Assembly (NCBI RefSeq): GCF_003570905.1
Contig: NZ_QXJM01000037.1
Coordinates: 248,001 to 312,000 of the forward strand
Direction of reading: 5' to 3'
Source: Cohnella faecalis
GTDB lineage: Bacteria > Bacillota > Bacilli > Paenibacillales > Paenibacillaceae
DNA length: 64,000 nucleotides
Positions 36,893-46,100 of this stretch are shown piece by piece. Under the pieces are notes generated by a model. It was not told where the DNA came from. It was given only the letters and a program-made list of their open reading frames with translations, and did no database searches. The translations under genes were made by a program, and so were the position numbers. The first letter of the stretch is position 1. Every line of letters begins with the position of its first letter.

Positions 36893-37359
36893 GTGAAATT
36901 AACGTTGGAGACAGCAAAACGATTGCTGGCGGTCGCGGAGCAAAAAGCGCGGCAGCTGGGGCTCAACAGCGACATCGCAATCGTCGACGAAGGAGCGAAC
37001 TTGATCGCCTTTCATCGGATGGACAACGCCCGGATTGCAGGCATCGACATTTCCCAGAACAAGGCGTGGACGAGCGTCGCCATGCAGATGCCGACATCCA
37101 ATCTTGCGCAGTCGGCGCAGCCCGGAGGTCCTACATTCGGCATTAATACAACCAATCATGGCAGGCTTGTCATTTTGGGCGGAGGCATTCCTCTTGTCAG
37201 CGAAGGCATGATCGTTGGCGGTATCGGAGTAAGCGGGGGACGAGCGCTCAGGACATTGAAGTCGCCAACGCAGCCGTTCAAGCTTTTGAGAGCAAACGCG
37301 GTGCTGGGGACTCTACAATCGCAAGCGCCCGAATCGGTTCGAACCTGACTTACCGGTAA
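36893..37359 (+). CDS. GlcG/HbpS (DUF336) family protein, frame broken near 37238
   Basis: GTG 36893 with 'ggaaggaggg' upstream; the reading that starts at 36785 would run through the terminator and is rejected. The family signature is clear: LETAKRLLAVAEQKARQLGLNSDIAIVDEGANLIAFHRMDNA, followed by NKAWTSVAM and GRLVILGGGIPL. After IGVSGG the frame slips; one added base gives TSAQDIEVANAAVQAFESK, the canonical C-terminus, ending at 37359. Restored length is about 155 residues. HbpS binds haem, and GlcG-like proteins accompany glycolate or diol metabolism; role here unknown. Confidence 0.82.
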
Positions 37360-37361
37360 GA

Positions 37362-37395
37362 GGACAGCCTGCCGCAGCTATCGGCAGGCTGTCTA
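37362..37395. terminator. Bidirectional terminator
   Basis: GACAGCCTGCCG, loop CAGCTAT, CGGCAGGCTGTC, between the stops of the GlcG/HbpS gene (37359) and the convergent MocR gene (37400). Confidence 0.8.
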
Positions 37396-37399
37396 TTGA

Positions 37400-38844
37400 C
37401 TAGCGTAAAATATCACGAAGCGCGGCCGCGAACTTCGTCACGCCCGGACGATTTCTTCCGCCCGAGGTCTGGCATAAGTAAATCGGATATAGCCGGAATC
37501 GGAGCCATAGACGCTTCCCGGCACGAAGACGACACCTCTGCGGATGGCTTCCTCCAGCAATTTGCTGTCGTTCACCTCCGGAATAATTTTGCACCATAAG
37601 TGCAGTCCCCCTCGCGGAGCCTCAAAAGATACTTCGTCAGGCAGCTCTCTCCGAAAAGCTTCGATAAGCAAATCCCGTTTGTACAGCAAGCTGGAGCGCA
37701 GCCGATCCAGATGCGGCTCGAAATAAGCGGAGTTCAAAAACTGCATCGCAACCTTCTGAGGGACGACGCTCAGGCCGAAATCCATCTGCTGCCTCGCATC
37801 GGCGAGCCGCTCGACGACGGAATGGGGAGCGACCATCCAGCCGACTCGCAGTCCGGAAGCGGCAATCTTGGAGAAGGAGCCGATATAGAGAACCGAACCG
37901 ATCGAGTCCAGCGACTTGAGCGGCTGCGGAGGCGAGTCCTCATAAGCGGTAAGGCTGAACGGATCGTCCTCCACGATCGGAAGCCCCAGCTCGCTAGCAA
38001 CGTCAAGCAGCTTCAGCCTCCGTTCTTGGTCGAGCACCGCGCCCGTCGGATTATGAAAATTCGGATTCAGGAACACCATCTTGATTCGATGCTTCTTGTA
38101 CAGCGAGCGAATATCGTCGGGACGGACGCCATGCCGATCGACGGGAAGGCGAAATAACCGTAGCCCGGCGGATTGGAACATCGGAAGCGAATAGCAATAG
38201 GAGGGGTCTTCGATTGCAACCGCGTCTCCGGGCGACAGCAAACACTGCGTAATCAAATATAAAGATTGCTGGGAGCCGGACGTGATCAGAATCGACGAAT
38301 CCGTCGTCTCGATTCCCCGGAACTTATTCAAATAGGAGACAAGCCCTTGCCTGAGAGAGCTGTAGCCTTTGGGATCGTCATACCCCAAATAAGTAGCCAA
38401 CGGATTGTCGCTCATCAGCGCATTGATCTCTTCGACAGGCGCCAGATCCCCCGACAACTCGCCGCTCGCAAAATCGATCAACGACGGCTGCTGTCCGAGC
38501 GCTTCCCGGATTCGGCGCAGGAAGGGCACGTTAGGCAGGAAGCTTCCGCCTTCCGCATACCGATGCCAGTTCGGAGTATGCTTCGGCGTTGCTCCCCATT
38601 TGTATTTGCTTACTCGCGTTCCGCTTCCCGACTGGCTTTCGATAATTCCTAGCGCGCGAAGCTCCGCATAGGCCATAATGACCGTGCTGCGGTTCACGCC
38701 CAATTGGTCGGCCAATTTGCGCTCGGACGGCAGCGCGCTGCCGGGCGGAAACTCCCCGTAGGAAATTCTTCTTTCAAGGTCGTCGGCGATTTGTTGAAAT
38801 AACGATTTGTCGCTGGAACGGTCGGGCTTCCACATATTCGGCAC
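37400..38844 (-). CDS. MocR/GabR-type regulator (GntR HTH fused to aminotransferase fold), frame broken near 37440
   Basis: ATG 38844. Residues about 10-80 are a GntR winged helix (LFQQIADDLERRISYGEFPPGSALPSERKLADQLGVNRSTVIMAYAEL). The rest is a class-I aminotransferase fold with LITSGSQQSLYLI, NPNFHNPTG and the PLP lysine in GSFSKIAASGLRVGW. At EEIVRA the frame ends (37438), but one added base continues VTKFAAALRDILR and stops at 37400, directly before the terminator. Restored length is 481 residues. MocR proteins use PLP or its adducts as effector, typically controlling vitamin B6, GABA or amino-acid genes, often the divergent neighbour. Here that is the nitrilase gene. Confidence 0.9.
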
Positions 38845-38860
38845 CTGCTCTTCAGTCTGG

Positions 38861-38905
38861 TGGATGGTTAGAAATGTCGTGTGATTGGATGGTTTGTTTC
38901 CATCC
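38861..38905. promoter_or_regulatory. Direct-repeat operator candidate between mocR and nitrilase genes
   Basis: TGGATGGTT occurs at 38861-38869 and again at 38886-38894, exactly 25 bp apart, and an inverted CCATCC lies at 38900-38905. Direct repeats are the known operator form of MocR regulators such as GabR. Candidate -10 words (TATTAT, CATAAT) for the nitrilase promoter lie at 38912-38922. All are in the 114-bp divergent gap. Confidence 0.5.
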
Positions 38906-38958
38906 GATTTCTATTATCATAATGCTCAAGCTGAAAGAATGCGAGGGAGGTCAAGCGA

Positions 38959-39908
38959 ATGAAGAAGAGACAAGTCGTTGTAGCCGTCGTTCAATCCGCG
39001 CCGATCCTGTTCGACAAGCGATCGGCCATGGACATTCTGGCGAGCAAGACGAGGGAAGCGGCCGGACAAGGCGCCGAGCTGGTCGTGTTTCCGGAAGCTT
39101 TTTTGCCCGGTTATCCGAGAGGGCTTTATTTCGGAGCACGCGTAGGCAGCCGCAATGCGGAAGGGAGAAAAGACTGGGCACGCTATTGGGACAATGCGAT
39201 CGACATTCCGGGAGCCGAGACGGAGGAGCTTGGCGAGCTGGCCAGAGAAAACGGCGTTTATCTCGTCGTTGGCGTTGTGGAGAGAGGTTCGGAGTTCGGC
39301 GGAGGCACCCTATACAATTCAATCGTTTATTTCGGTCCGGACGGACAGGTGCTGGGCAAGCATCGCAAGCTGGTTCCGACCGGGTCCGAGCGGCTTCTGT
39401 GGGGACAGGGTGACGGGAGCACGCTTACGGTCATCGATACGCCTTTCGGCCGAATAGGCGGTCTGATCTGCTGGGAAAATTACATGCCGCTCGCCCGAAC
39501 GGCGCTGTATGCGCAAGGGATCGATATTTTCATTACCCCTACGGCGGATGCTCGCGATACCTGGCAATCCACCTTGCGGCATATCGCGTGCGAAGGCCGT
39601 TGCTTTGTCGTTTCCAGCAACCAATACGCGACCAAAGCTTTTTATCCCGAAGATTTGGCTTGCTACGGGGATATGGAAGACGAGCCCGACGTTCTGAGCA
39701 GAGGCGGCAGCGCCATCGTCGGCCGCTCGGGCAATACATCGCCGATCCTCTCTACGACCGGGAGGGAACGCTGCTGGCGACATTGGATCTCTCGCTCATT
39801 GCGCAAAGCCGCTTCGATTTTGACCCCGTCGGTCATTACAGCCGGCCGGATGTGTTCCAATTGGTCGTCGACACCCGTAAGCAAGCTATCGTGCGTACTG
39901 TTTACTAG
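38959..39908 (+). CDS. Nitrilase-family carbon-nitrogen hydrolase, frame broken near 39723
   Basis: Start ATG 38959 after 'gcgagggagg'. The Glu-Lys-Cys triad is present: E46 in VFPEAFLPGYPRG, K137 in GKHRKLVPT, C171 in GGLICWENYMP. The motifs match true nitrilases (nitrile to carboxylate plus ammonia) rather than amidases. After GGSAIVG one C is missing; the next frame gives PLGQYIADPLYDREGTLLATLDLSLIAQSRFDFDPVGHYSRPDVF, the standard nitrilase C-terminus, with a stop at 39908. Restored length is 316 residues. It is divergent from the MocR regulator, which probably controls it, and convergent with oxdC. Confidence 0.9.
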
Positions 39909-39929
39909 CCAAACCCGAACTCGAACTCG

Positions 39930-41086
39930 TTATTTAACGACCGGCCATTTCATTTTGCGCAGATGTGAAACAAAAGAGGGACCGACGTTCAAATTGCTCT
40001 CGACAAGGTCATGCGGCGTCAAAGCCATCCATTGATTAAGCGACACGTCGCAAACCGGTCGCTCTTGAACATCTCCAAAAACCACAACGACCGGTCACCC
40101 GTATTTTGAATGTAATGACCGAACGCGAACGGGACGTAACCGACGTCGCCCGCCCGAAAGTCGAACGTTCGAGCCGCGCCGTTGCCCGCGAAAACCGTCA
40201 TTCGGCCTTGACCGGCCAGATAATATTGCCACTCGTCATTGTTCGGGTGCCAATGCATTTCCCTCATGCCGCCCGGCTCAATTTCGACCAACGCCGCCGC
40301 AATCGTCTTCGATATGGGGAAGTTCGTGGAATCGACGATTCGCACGCTTCCTCCGGGAGTTTTGAGCGGGGGCTGCGCCAGCAGCTCGTGCTTGAAGGTA
40401 AGCGGTACGGTCCCATACGGAGAGTGCACTTCGTCGCTTTTGATCGACCCGGGAACTCGGTCTTGGTAGATATAGACCTGACCGTTCGGGATGCTGTCGA
40501 AATCGCTCTCCGGTACTCCGAAGTTTAAGGCAAGCACCTCTTTCGGCGTATGAGCGAACCAATCGGAAATCGACAGCGTGTTCAAATCCGAGAAGCTGCC
40601 GTCATCGAAGACAAGCAGAAATTCGCAGCCTTCCTCAAGACCCTGTATGGAATGCGGAATGCCGGGCGGGAAATACCAGAGATCTCCCGGCCCGACATCG
40701 GCGATGAAGTTGCGTCCGTTTTGATCGACGGCCGTTATCCGGGCTCGTCCCAAGAGCATATAGGACCATTCGGCCTGCTGGTGCCAATGCAGCTCCCGAA
40801 CTCCTCCGGGGGTCAAGCTCATATTAACTCCGGCTAGAGTGGTGGCGATCGGAAGCTCTCTCGCCGTTACTTCTCTTGACCAGCCCCCGTGGTTGAGCTG
40901 CATGTGCGCATCCGAAAAAGAAAACCGGACGTTGGGAACGAGTCCGTTATCCGTCTTGGGAGGAACGAGCAAATCGGGGTTTTGCAAATCTCTAAGGACG
41001 TCGCGGGGACCGTTGTCCACTCCTCCTGCGCCGTCGCTTCGAATCGGTTGCGGAATAGCGATGCGGCCTGCTTGGTCGTCGCTCAT
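39930..41086 (-). CDS. oxdC: Oxalate decarboxylase (bicupin), frame broken near 40043; unusual active-site lid
   Basis: A cytosolic Mn-dependent bicupin converting oxalate to formate and CO2. N-terminal cupin: H100-W-H102...E106 and H145. C-terminal cupin: H278-W-H280...E285 and H324, plus E338. At FATCRL the frame is wrong; one added base gives [38 protein letters not shown] and a stop at 39930. Restored length is 385 residues. The lid loop that carries the catalytic Glu in B. subtilis OxdC (SENS) reads S166-D-L-N169 here. Lid composition decides decarboxylase versus oxidase activity, so function should be tested. The MarR gene is divergent; an MFS gene follows that. Confidence 0.87.
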
Positions 41087-41267
41087 GGCTTCATCTTCCT
41101 CTCCTCTAATCGCATATCGATTTCTATGTGAATCGGCCAGTGATTATGATGGAGGGCGTCGGCGCAGGTTGCTGCGGCGTTGGATGGAGGGAAATATGAG
41201 AAGTTTTCTTATAAGCCCGGAACTGCGAGCGGGAATGAGGCGTGAGGCGAACGATCCGCTAAACAGC

Positions 41268-41329
41268 GTACGTACAAAAAATGGTTGACAGGAAGGAGTT
41301 TGCGAATTATTTTAGTTGTACATACAAAA
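41268..41329 (+). promoter_or_regulatory. Promoter of the marR-MFS pair with flanking repeated operator words
   Basis: TTGACA (41285-41290), 17-bp spacer, TATTTT (41308-41313). The word GTACGTACAAAA (41268-41279) lies just upstream of the -35 and GTACATACAAAA (41318-41329) just downstream of the -10, exactly 50 bp apart. The second also forms the palindrome TTGTACATACAA. This suits MarR autorepression. Confidence 0.55.
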
Positions 41330-41370
41330 TAGGTTTTCGATTCAATTCAAACAACAAGGAGGAAGCATCG

Positions 41371-41835
41371 ATGGCGACGGATTCGAAGGGGGCGCCAAGC
41401 TCCAACGAGGAGAATGATGAGGCGTTTCTTCATAACTGCCTTTATTTTACGACCAACCGTCTGAGCCGGGCGATTACGAGAATGGCCGACGAGGCGTTCG
41501 CTACGACGGGACTTACGCCGGCTTACGGTTATTTGATTCGACTGGTCATCGGCAAGCCCGGCAGCACGCAGAAGGAATTGTCCGAAAAGCTCTATATTGC
41601 GCCTTCGACGCTTACAAGGTTTATCGATAAGCTGGAGAACAAAGGACTCGTGAAGCGGAAGGTGCAAGGAAAGACAGTGCTCGTCTATCCGACCGAGCGG
41701 GGAATGGAGCTGGAGCAGGCTGTGCGGCAAGCTTCAAGAAGATTGCACGACGCTTACGAGGCGATTCTGGGAGTCGAAGCGTCGGATAAGCTGACTTACG
41801 CGCTTGAGTCGTCGAGCGAAAAGCTTGAGAAGTGA
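41371..41835 (+). CDS. MarR-family transcriptional regulator
   Basis: A 154-residue protein from ATG 41371, chosen because 'aacaaggagg' precedes it; the frame is open upstream to 41281 but without a ribosome site. A long N-terminal helix is followed by the MarR winged helix (GSTQKELSEKLYIAPSTLTRFIDKLENKGLVKRKVQGKTVLVYPTERG). It ends four bases into the MFS gene region and is surely co-transcribed with it. The ligand is unknown; divergence from oxdC raises the possibility of an organic acid. Confidence 0.9.
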   Translation: MATDSKGAPSSNEENDEAFLHNCLYFTTNRLSRAITRMADEAFATTGLTPAYGYLIRLVIGKPGSTQKELSEKLYIAPSTLTRFIDKLENKGLVKRKVQGKTVLVYPTERGMELEQAVRQASRRLHDAYEAILGVEASDKLTYALESSSEKLEK

Positions 41836-41858
41836 TTCGGAGAAAGGGGGTGTTTGCC

Positions 41859-43139
41859 TTGAATACCGCGGAGATCAGGAAGCAGCGCTTTTATTATGGC
41901 TGGGTCGTCGTTTTGCTCACATTCGTTACGCTGCTCGTCTCCGCCGGCGTCCGTTCGTTGCCGAGCGTTCTGATTTTACCGTTCCAGGAAGAGTACGGCT
42001 GGAGCCGAAGCGGAATTTCGAGCGTCATTTCGGTCGGAATTTTTCTCTACGGGCTGGTCGGCCCGTTCTCGGCGGCTATGCTGCTGCGCTTCGGCATTCG
42101 CAAAGTGGTCCTCACGGCTTTGCTCGTACTGGCGGTCAGCATGTCCGTCACTCCGCTCATGACTTCACTGTGGCAGTTCGAGCTGCTATGGGGCGTTGTG
42201 TCCGGTCTTGCTACCGGAATGATGGCGAACGTCCTCGGCGTAACGGTCAGTCAGACCTGGTTCGTCAAGAGAAGAGGCCTTGTCGTCGGCTTGTTGACGG
42301 CTAGCGCCGCTACCGGTCAATTGCTTTTTCTTCCGCTGTTCGCCAAGCTGACGTCTGAATTCGGCTGGAGGTACGCGGTCTATACGGCCGTTGCCGTAAT
42401 TATACTTGCGTTCGTTGCCGTTGCCGTCTGGATGCGCAATCACCCCTACGATGTAGGTGCGGCTCCTTACGGCTCGGAGGAAGTCGTAAAGCCGACCGTC
42501 TTTAGCGGCAATTTGTTTCTGGCTCCGCTGCAAACTCTTCGTTTTGCAATGAAAAATTCGACGTTCTGGCTGCTGGCCGGCACCTTCTTCTTTTGCGGCT
42601 TCTCGACGAACGGACTTATCGGGACGCATCTGATCGCGGCGTGCGGCGATCACGGCATGCTGGAGGTGGCCGCCGCCGGATTGCTGGCGATGATGGGGCT
42701 GTTCGATCTGATCGGCACGACGATCTCGGGCTGGCTCTCCGACCGGTTCGACAGCCGTTGGCTGCTGTTCTGGTACTATGGGCTCCGGGGACTATCGCTG
42801 CTGTTCCTGCCTTACGCACTCGGTGCGACCCCGTTCATGCTCGTCCTATTTTCCGTCTTCTACGGACTCGACTGGATCGCAACGGTACCGCCTACTGTGA
42901 AGCTGACCGGCATGACGTTCGGCAAAGAGAAGGCGGGCATGATCTTCGGCTGGGTTGTCGTCGCACATCAGCTAGGCGCTTCTACTGCGGCTTACGGAGC
43001 GGGGGTTATGAGGGATTGGCTCGGAAGCTATTCCCAGATGTTCGTTACAGCCGGCTTTATTTGCTTTATCGCGGCGTTGATGGCTATTCGGATCGGCGCT
43101 AATATGGCGAAAAATGCAAAAGCATCGTTGCAAGCTTAA
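41859..43139 (+). CDS. MFS transporter (monocarboxylate/OFA-like)
   Basis: TTG 41859 follows 'gagaaaggggg'; GTG 41832 overlaps the marR stop but lacks a ribosome site. About 426 residues with 12 helices. The opening RFYYGWVVVLLTFVTLLVSAGVRSLPSVLILPFQEEYGWSRS and the loop GWLSDRFDSRWLLFWYYGLRG are typical of the bacterial MFS branch related to monocarboxylate and oxalate/formate carriers. Substrate not determinable. Placement with a MarR regulator, divergent from oxalate decarboxylase, suggests a small carboxylate, by context only. Confidence 0.85.
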   Translation: MNTAEIRKQRFYYGWVVVLLTFVTLLVSAGVRSLPSVLILPFQEEYGWSRSGISSVISVGIFLYGLVGPFSAAMLLRFGIRKVVLTALLVLAVSMSVTPLMTSLWQFELLWGVVSGLATGMMANVLGVTVSQTWFVKRRGLVVGLLTASAATGQLLFLPLFAKLTSEFGWRYAVYTAVAVIILAFVAVAVWMRNHPYDVGAAPYGSEEVVKPTVFSGNLFLAPLQTLRFAMKNSTFWLLAGTFFFCGFSTNGLIGTHLIAACGDHGMLEVAAAGLLAMMGLFDLIGTTISGWLSDRFDSRWLLFWYYGLRGLSLLFLPYALGATPFMLVLFSVFYGLDWIATVPPTVKLTGMTFGKEKAGMIFGWVVVAHQLGASTAAYGAGVMRDWLGSYSQMFVTAGFICFIAALMAIRIGANMAKNAKASLQA

Positions 43140-43153
43140 CCGAGGATTCATAG

Positions 43154-43190
43154 GAAGGATCGCTCGATTGCATATCGACTGCGATCCTTC
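43154..43190. terminator. Stem-loop between convergent MFS and nitrate reductase genes
   Basis: GAAGGATCGC, 17-base loop, GCGATCCTTC. It lies between the stops at 43139 and 43199; no strong T run. Confidence 0.5.
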
Positions 43191-43198
43191 ACCAGCAT

Positions 43199-46100
43199 TT
43201 AATAAACATCGCGCGAATATCTCTTCGATTGGATCATTTCTTTCACAAAGCTTTCCGAATCGGCGGCGCTCATCTTGCCGTGCTCCTGGATGATTTTCTT
43301 TAATGTGGCGTCGACCTCTTTGGCCATTCGGCTCGCGTCGCCGCAGACATAGAAATGAGCATTATCCTTTAACCAAGCCCAGAGCTCCGCTCCATTTTGC
43401 AGCATTCGGTGCTGAACGTAATTCTTTTCCGCCTGATCCCGTGAAAAGGCGGTGTCCAGCCTGTGCAAAAACCCTTCCTTTTGCAAGCCTTCCAGTTCCT
43501 CTTTGTAATAAAAATCGAAGTCGGATCGCTGCTCGCCGAATATGAGCCAGTTTTTCCCTTTGGCATCTGTGGCCCGACGCTCTTGAAGAAAGCCTCGGAA
43601 CGGCCCGACGCCCGTGCCGGGGCCGACCATGATCATGGAATCGTCCGGATTGGCCGGAGGACGGAAGTGAGAGGATTTTTGAACGAAAATCGGTATGGGC
43701 GTTTCGTTCTCCGCGCGGTCCGCGAGAAAGGCCGAGCATAAACCTTTTCTGGCTTTTCCATGGAATGAATAGCGAATCGTCGAAACCGTAATATGAACCT
43801 CGTCAGGATTCATTTTCGGGCTTGACGATATCGAATAGAGACGAGGCTGCAGCGGTTTAAGCGTCTCGATAAGCTCTCTGGCGTTCGCCGTCATCGGGAA
43901 TTCCAGCAGCAGATCCGCCAATTGTCGCCCCCATAGCCACTTTTTCAATTCCGAGTTGTTTTCGCTCTTCAGAAGATGTTCAAGCTTTTCGCTTTTTGAG
44001 CGCTCTTGAACAAATTGAAGGATTGCCGGAGTAATTCGGATAATGTCAAGGTGACGAAGAAGCGCATCTTTTACGGGCACTTCTCCCATTCCTTTGACGG
44101 CAATAAGGTCGTCGGGATTTACTCGAAGCGCTTCAATCGTTTCTTTGACCAGATCCGGGCAATTCGTCGGCCAGATGCCAAGCGCATCGCCGGCCTCATA
44201 GCGGAAGCCTGAGTTTTTCAGATCGAAAACAAATTGGCGCGTTTCTTTCTCGGAGCCGTCTTTACTCAAAAGACGATTAACGAGAAGACGGGATCGGTAA
44301 GGTTGATTGCGGTCGTAATCCACTATTTTTGCTTCGTTGGCTGCAGATGCCGAATGTGCCCCGGCTTGAGCGGCTTGATCGTCCGCATGGATGGCGCCTT
44401 CAATCGCTTGAATCCAGGAATCGACTTGATCTTCATAGTCCGTATCGCAATCGTTGCGATTCAACAGTCGTTTGCCGCCTAGCGCTTCGATGCGGGAATC
44501 GAGATTACGCCCGAAGCCGCAGAACAAATCGTAGTTGGAATCTCCGAAAGCGAGCACGGCATACCGAAGCCCCGGCAATCGAGGCGGATTTTCGGCTTGA
44601 AGGGTTTGCCAGAAGTCGGCTCCGTTGTCGGGAGGATCGCCGGCTCCGAACGTGCTTGCAACGAATAGTACATAGCGTTCTTCGGCCAATTGAGCGACGG
44701 AATAAGAGGACATGTCGACTATTCGGATGTCGTATCCGCTAGATTGGAGGCTTTGCGCACACTTCTGGGCGGCGGCTTCCGCATTACCGGTTTGCGACGC
44801 CCATACGATAGAGACGGAAGGCTTACGATCGATTACCGCTACGGAAGCCGCTGCTGGAGATGTTATCGCTGTTGACTGAGACTGGAGCAAGGGCATCGCG
44901 GCATCCGGAAGATAAGTGCGGGAGAACAGTCCGGCCAGCACGCCGTCCAGCCAATTCCGCTTGGTCGGCTCCAGAGGCGCGGTGAGAGGGAGGACGGGAA
45001 CTCCCGGATTCGAACGCGATTCATTCTCGCGCAGACTCGAAATAAATCCCGAGAGATACGTTTTTTCGTGGCTTTCAAGCGACATAGCCGGTGCGGAATC
45101 AATTCCGAGCATCTTGGCTAGCGTATCGATTTGGGCCATATACATTTCCTCCTTTTGAACGGCGGCAACCGCCATGCTTGCGATTTTGCCGTCTGCCAAA
45201 TTGCCTTCGTTCGATATTTCCGCATTCACGGGGGCGGCAACGCGGACGATCGATACTGCGCAAAATTTGAATTCAGGTTGAAAAGAGATTGGATCGATAG
45301 CATCGTTGGTAACGTCGTTAATCGCGAGATTCTCGCCGAAGACATCGTTCCAGTGAAACGGCGCGAAGCAATTGCCGGGGCGGACTCTGTCGGTCACGGC
45401 AGCAGGCAAGATAGCAAGCCCACGCCGCGAACGGACTTCCACGCTATCCTTGTCGATAATGCCTAATATGGCCGCATCCTCGGGATGAATTTCAACGAAA
45501 GGTCCCGGATTCAGCTTGTTCAGCTTCGGAATTTTACCTGTCTTGGTCATGGTGTGCCATTGATGCTGCAATCGTCCGGTGTTAAGCACGAAGGGATGCT
45601 CGCTGTCCGGCATCTCTGCAGGAGGCATATACGGACGTGCAAGGAAGATGCCTTTCCCGCTCTCGGTAGGGAAGACGAGTCGCGGATGGCTGCCGTCTTC
45701 ATCCACCTTCAGCGACTGGCTGACCCCGTCGTTCAAATAACGGATCGGATTCCGGTCGCTTTCGCCGTTCGGTGCGCATGGCCACTGCATGGGCGTTGCT
45801 TCGAGCCGTTCGTAGGTAGCTCCTCGAATGTCATAGCCTGTTTTTGGGTTCCATGCCTGTTGAATTTCCCGGTATACATCGGCTGAGGTTTCATAGGTAA
45901 AGGCATCCGAATAGCCCATTTCGCAAGCGATCAGCGCAATGATCCGCCAATCGGGAAGCGCTTCTCCGGGAGGATCGACCGCTTTTTGCATCAAGGTCAG
46001 GTTTCGCTCGGAATTGATCATCACTCCTTCGCCTTCGGACCATAATGCGCCGGGCAACAGGACATCCGCATAACGATTTGTTTCCGTATCGAGGAAGGCA

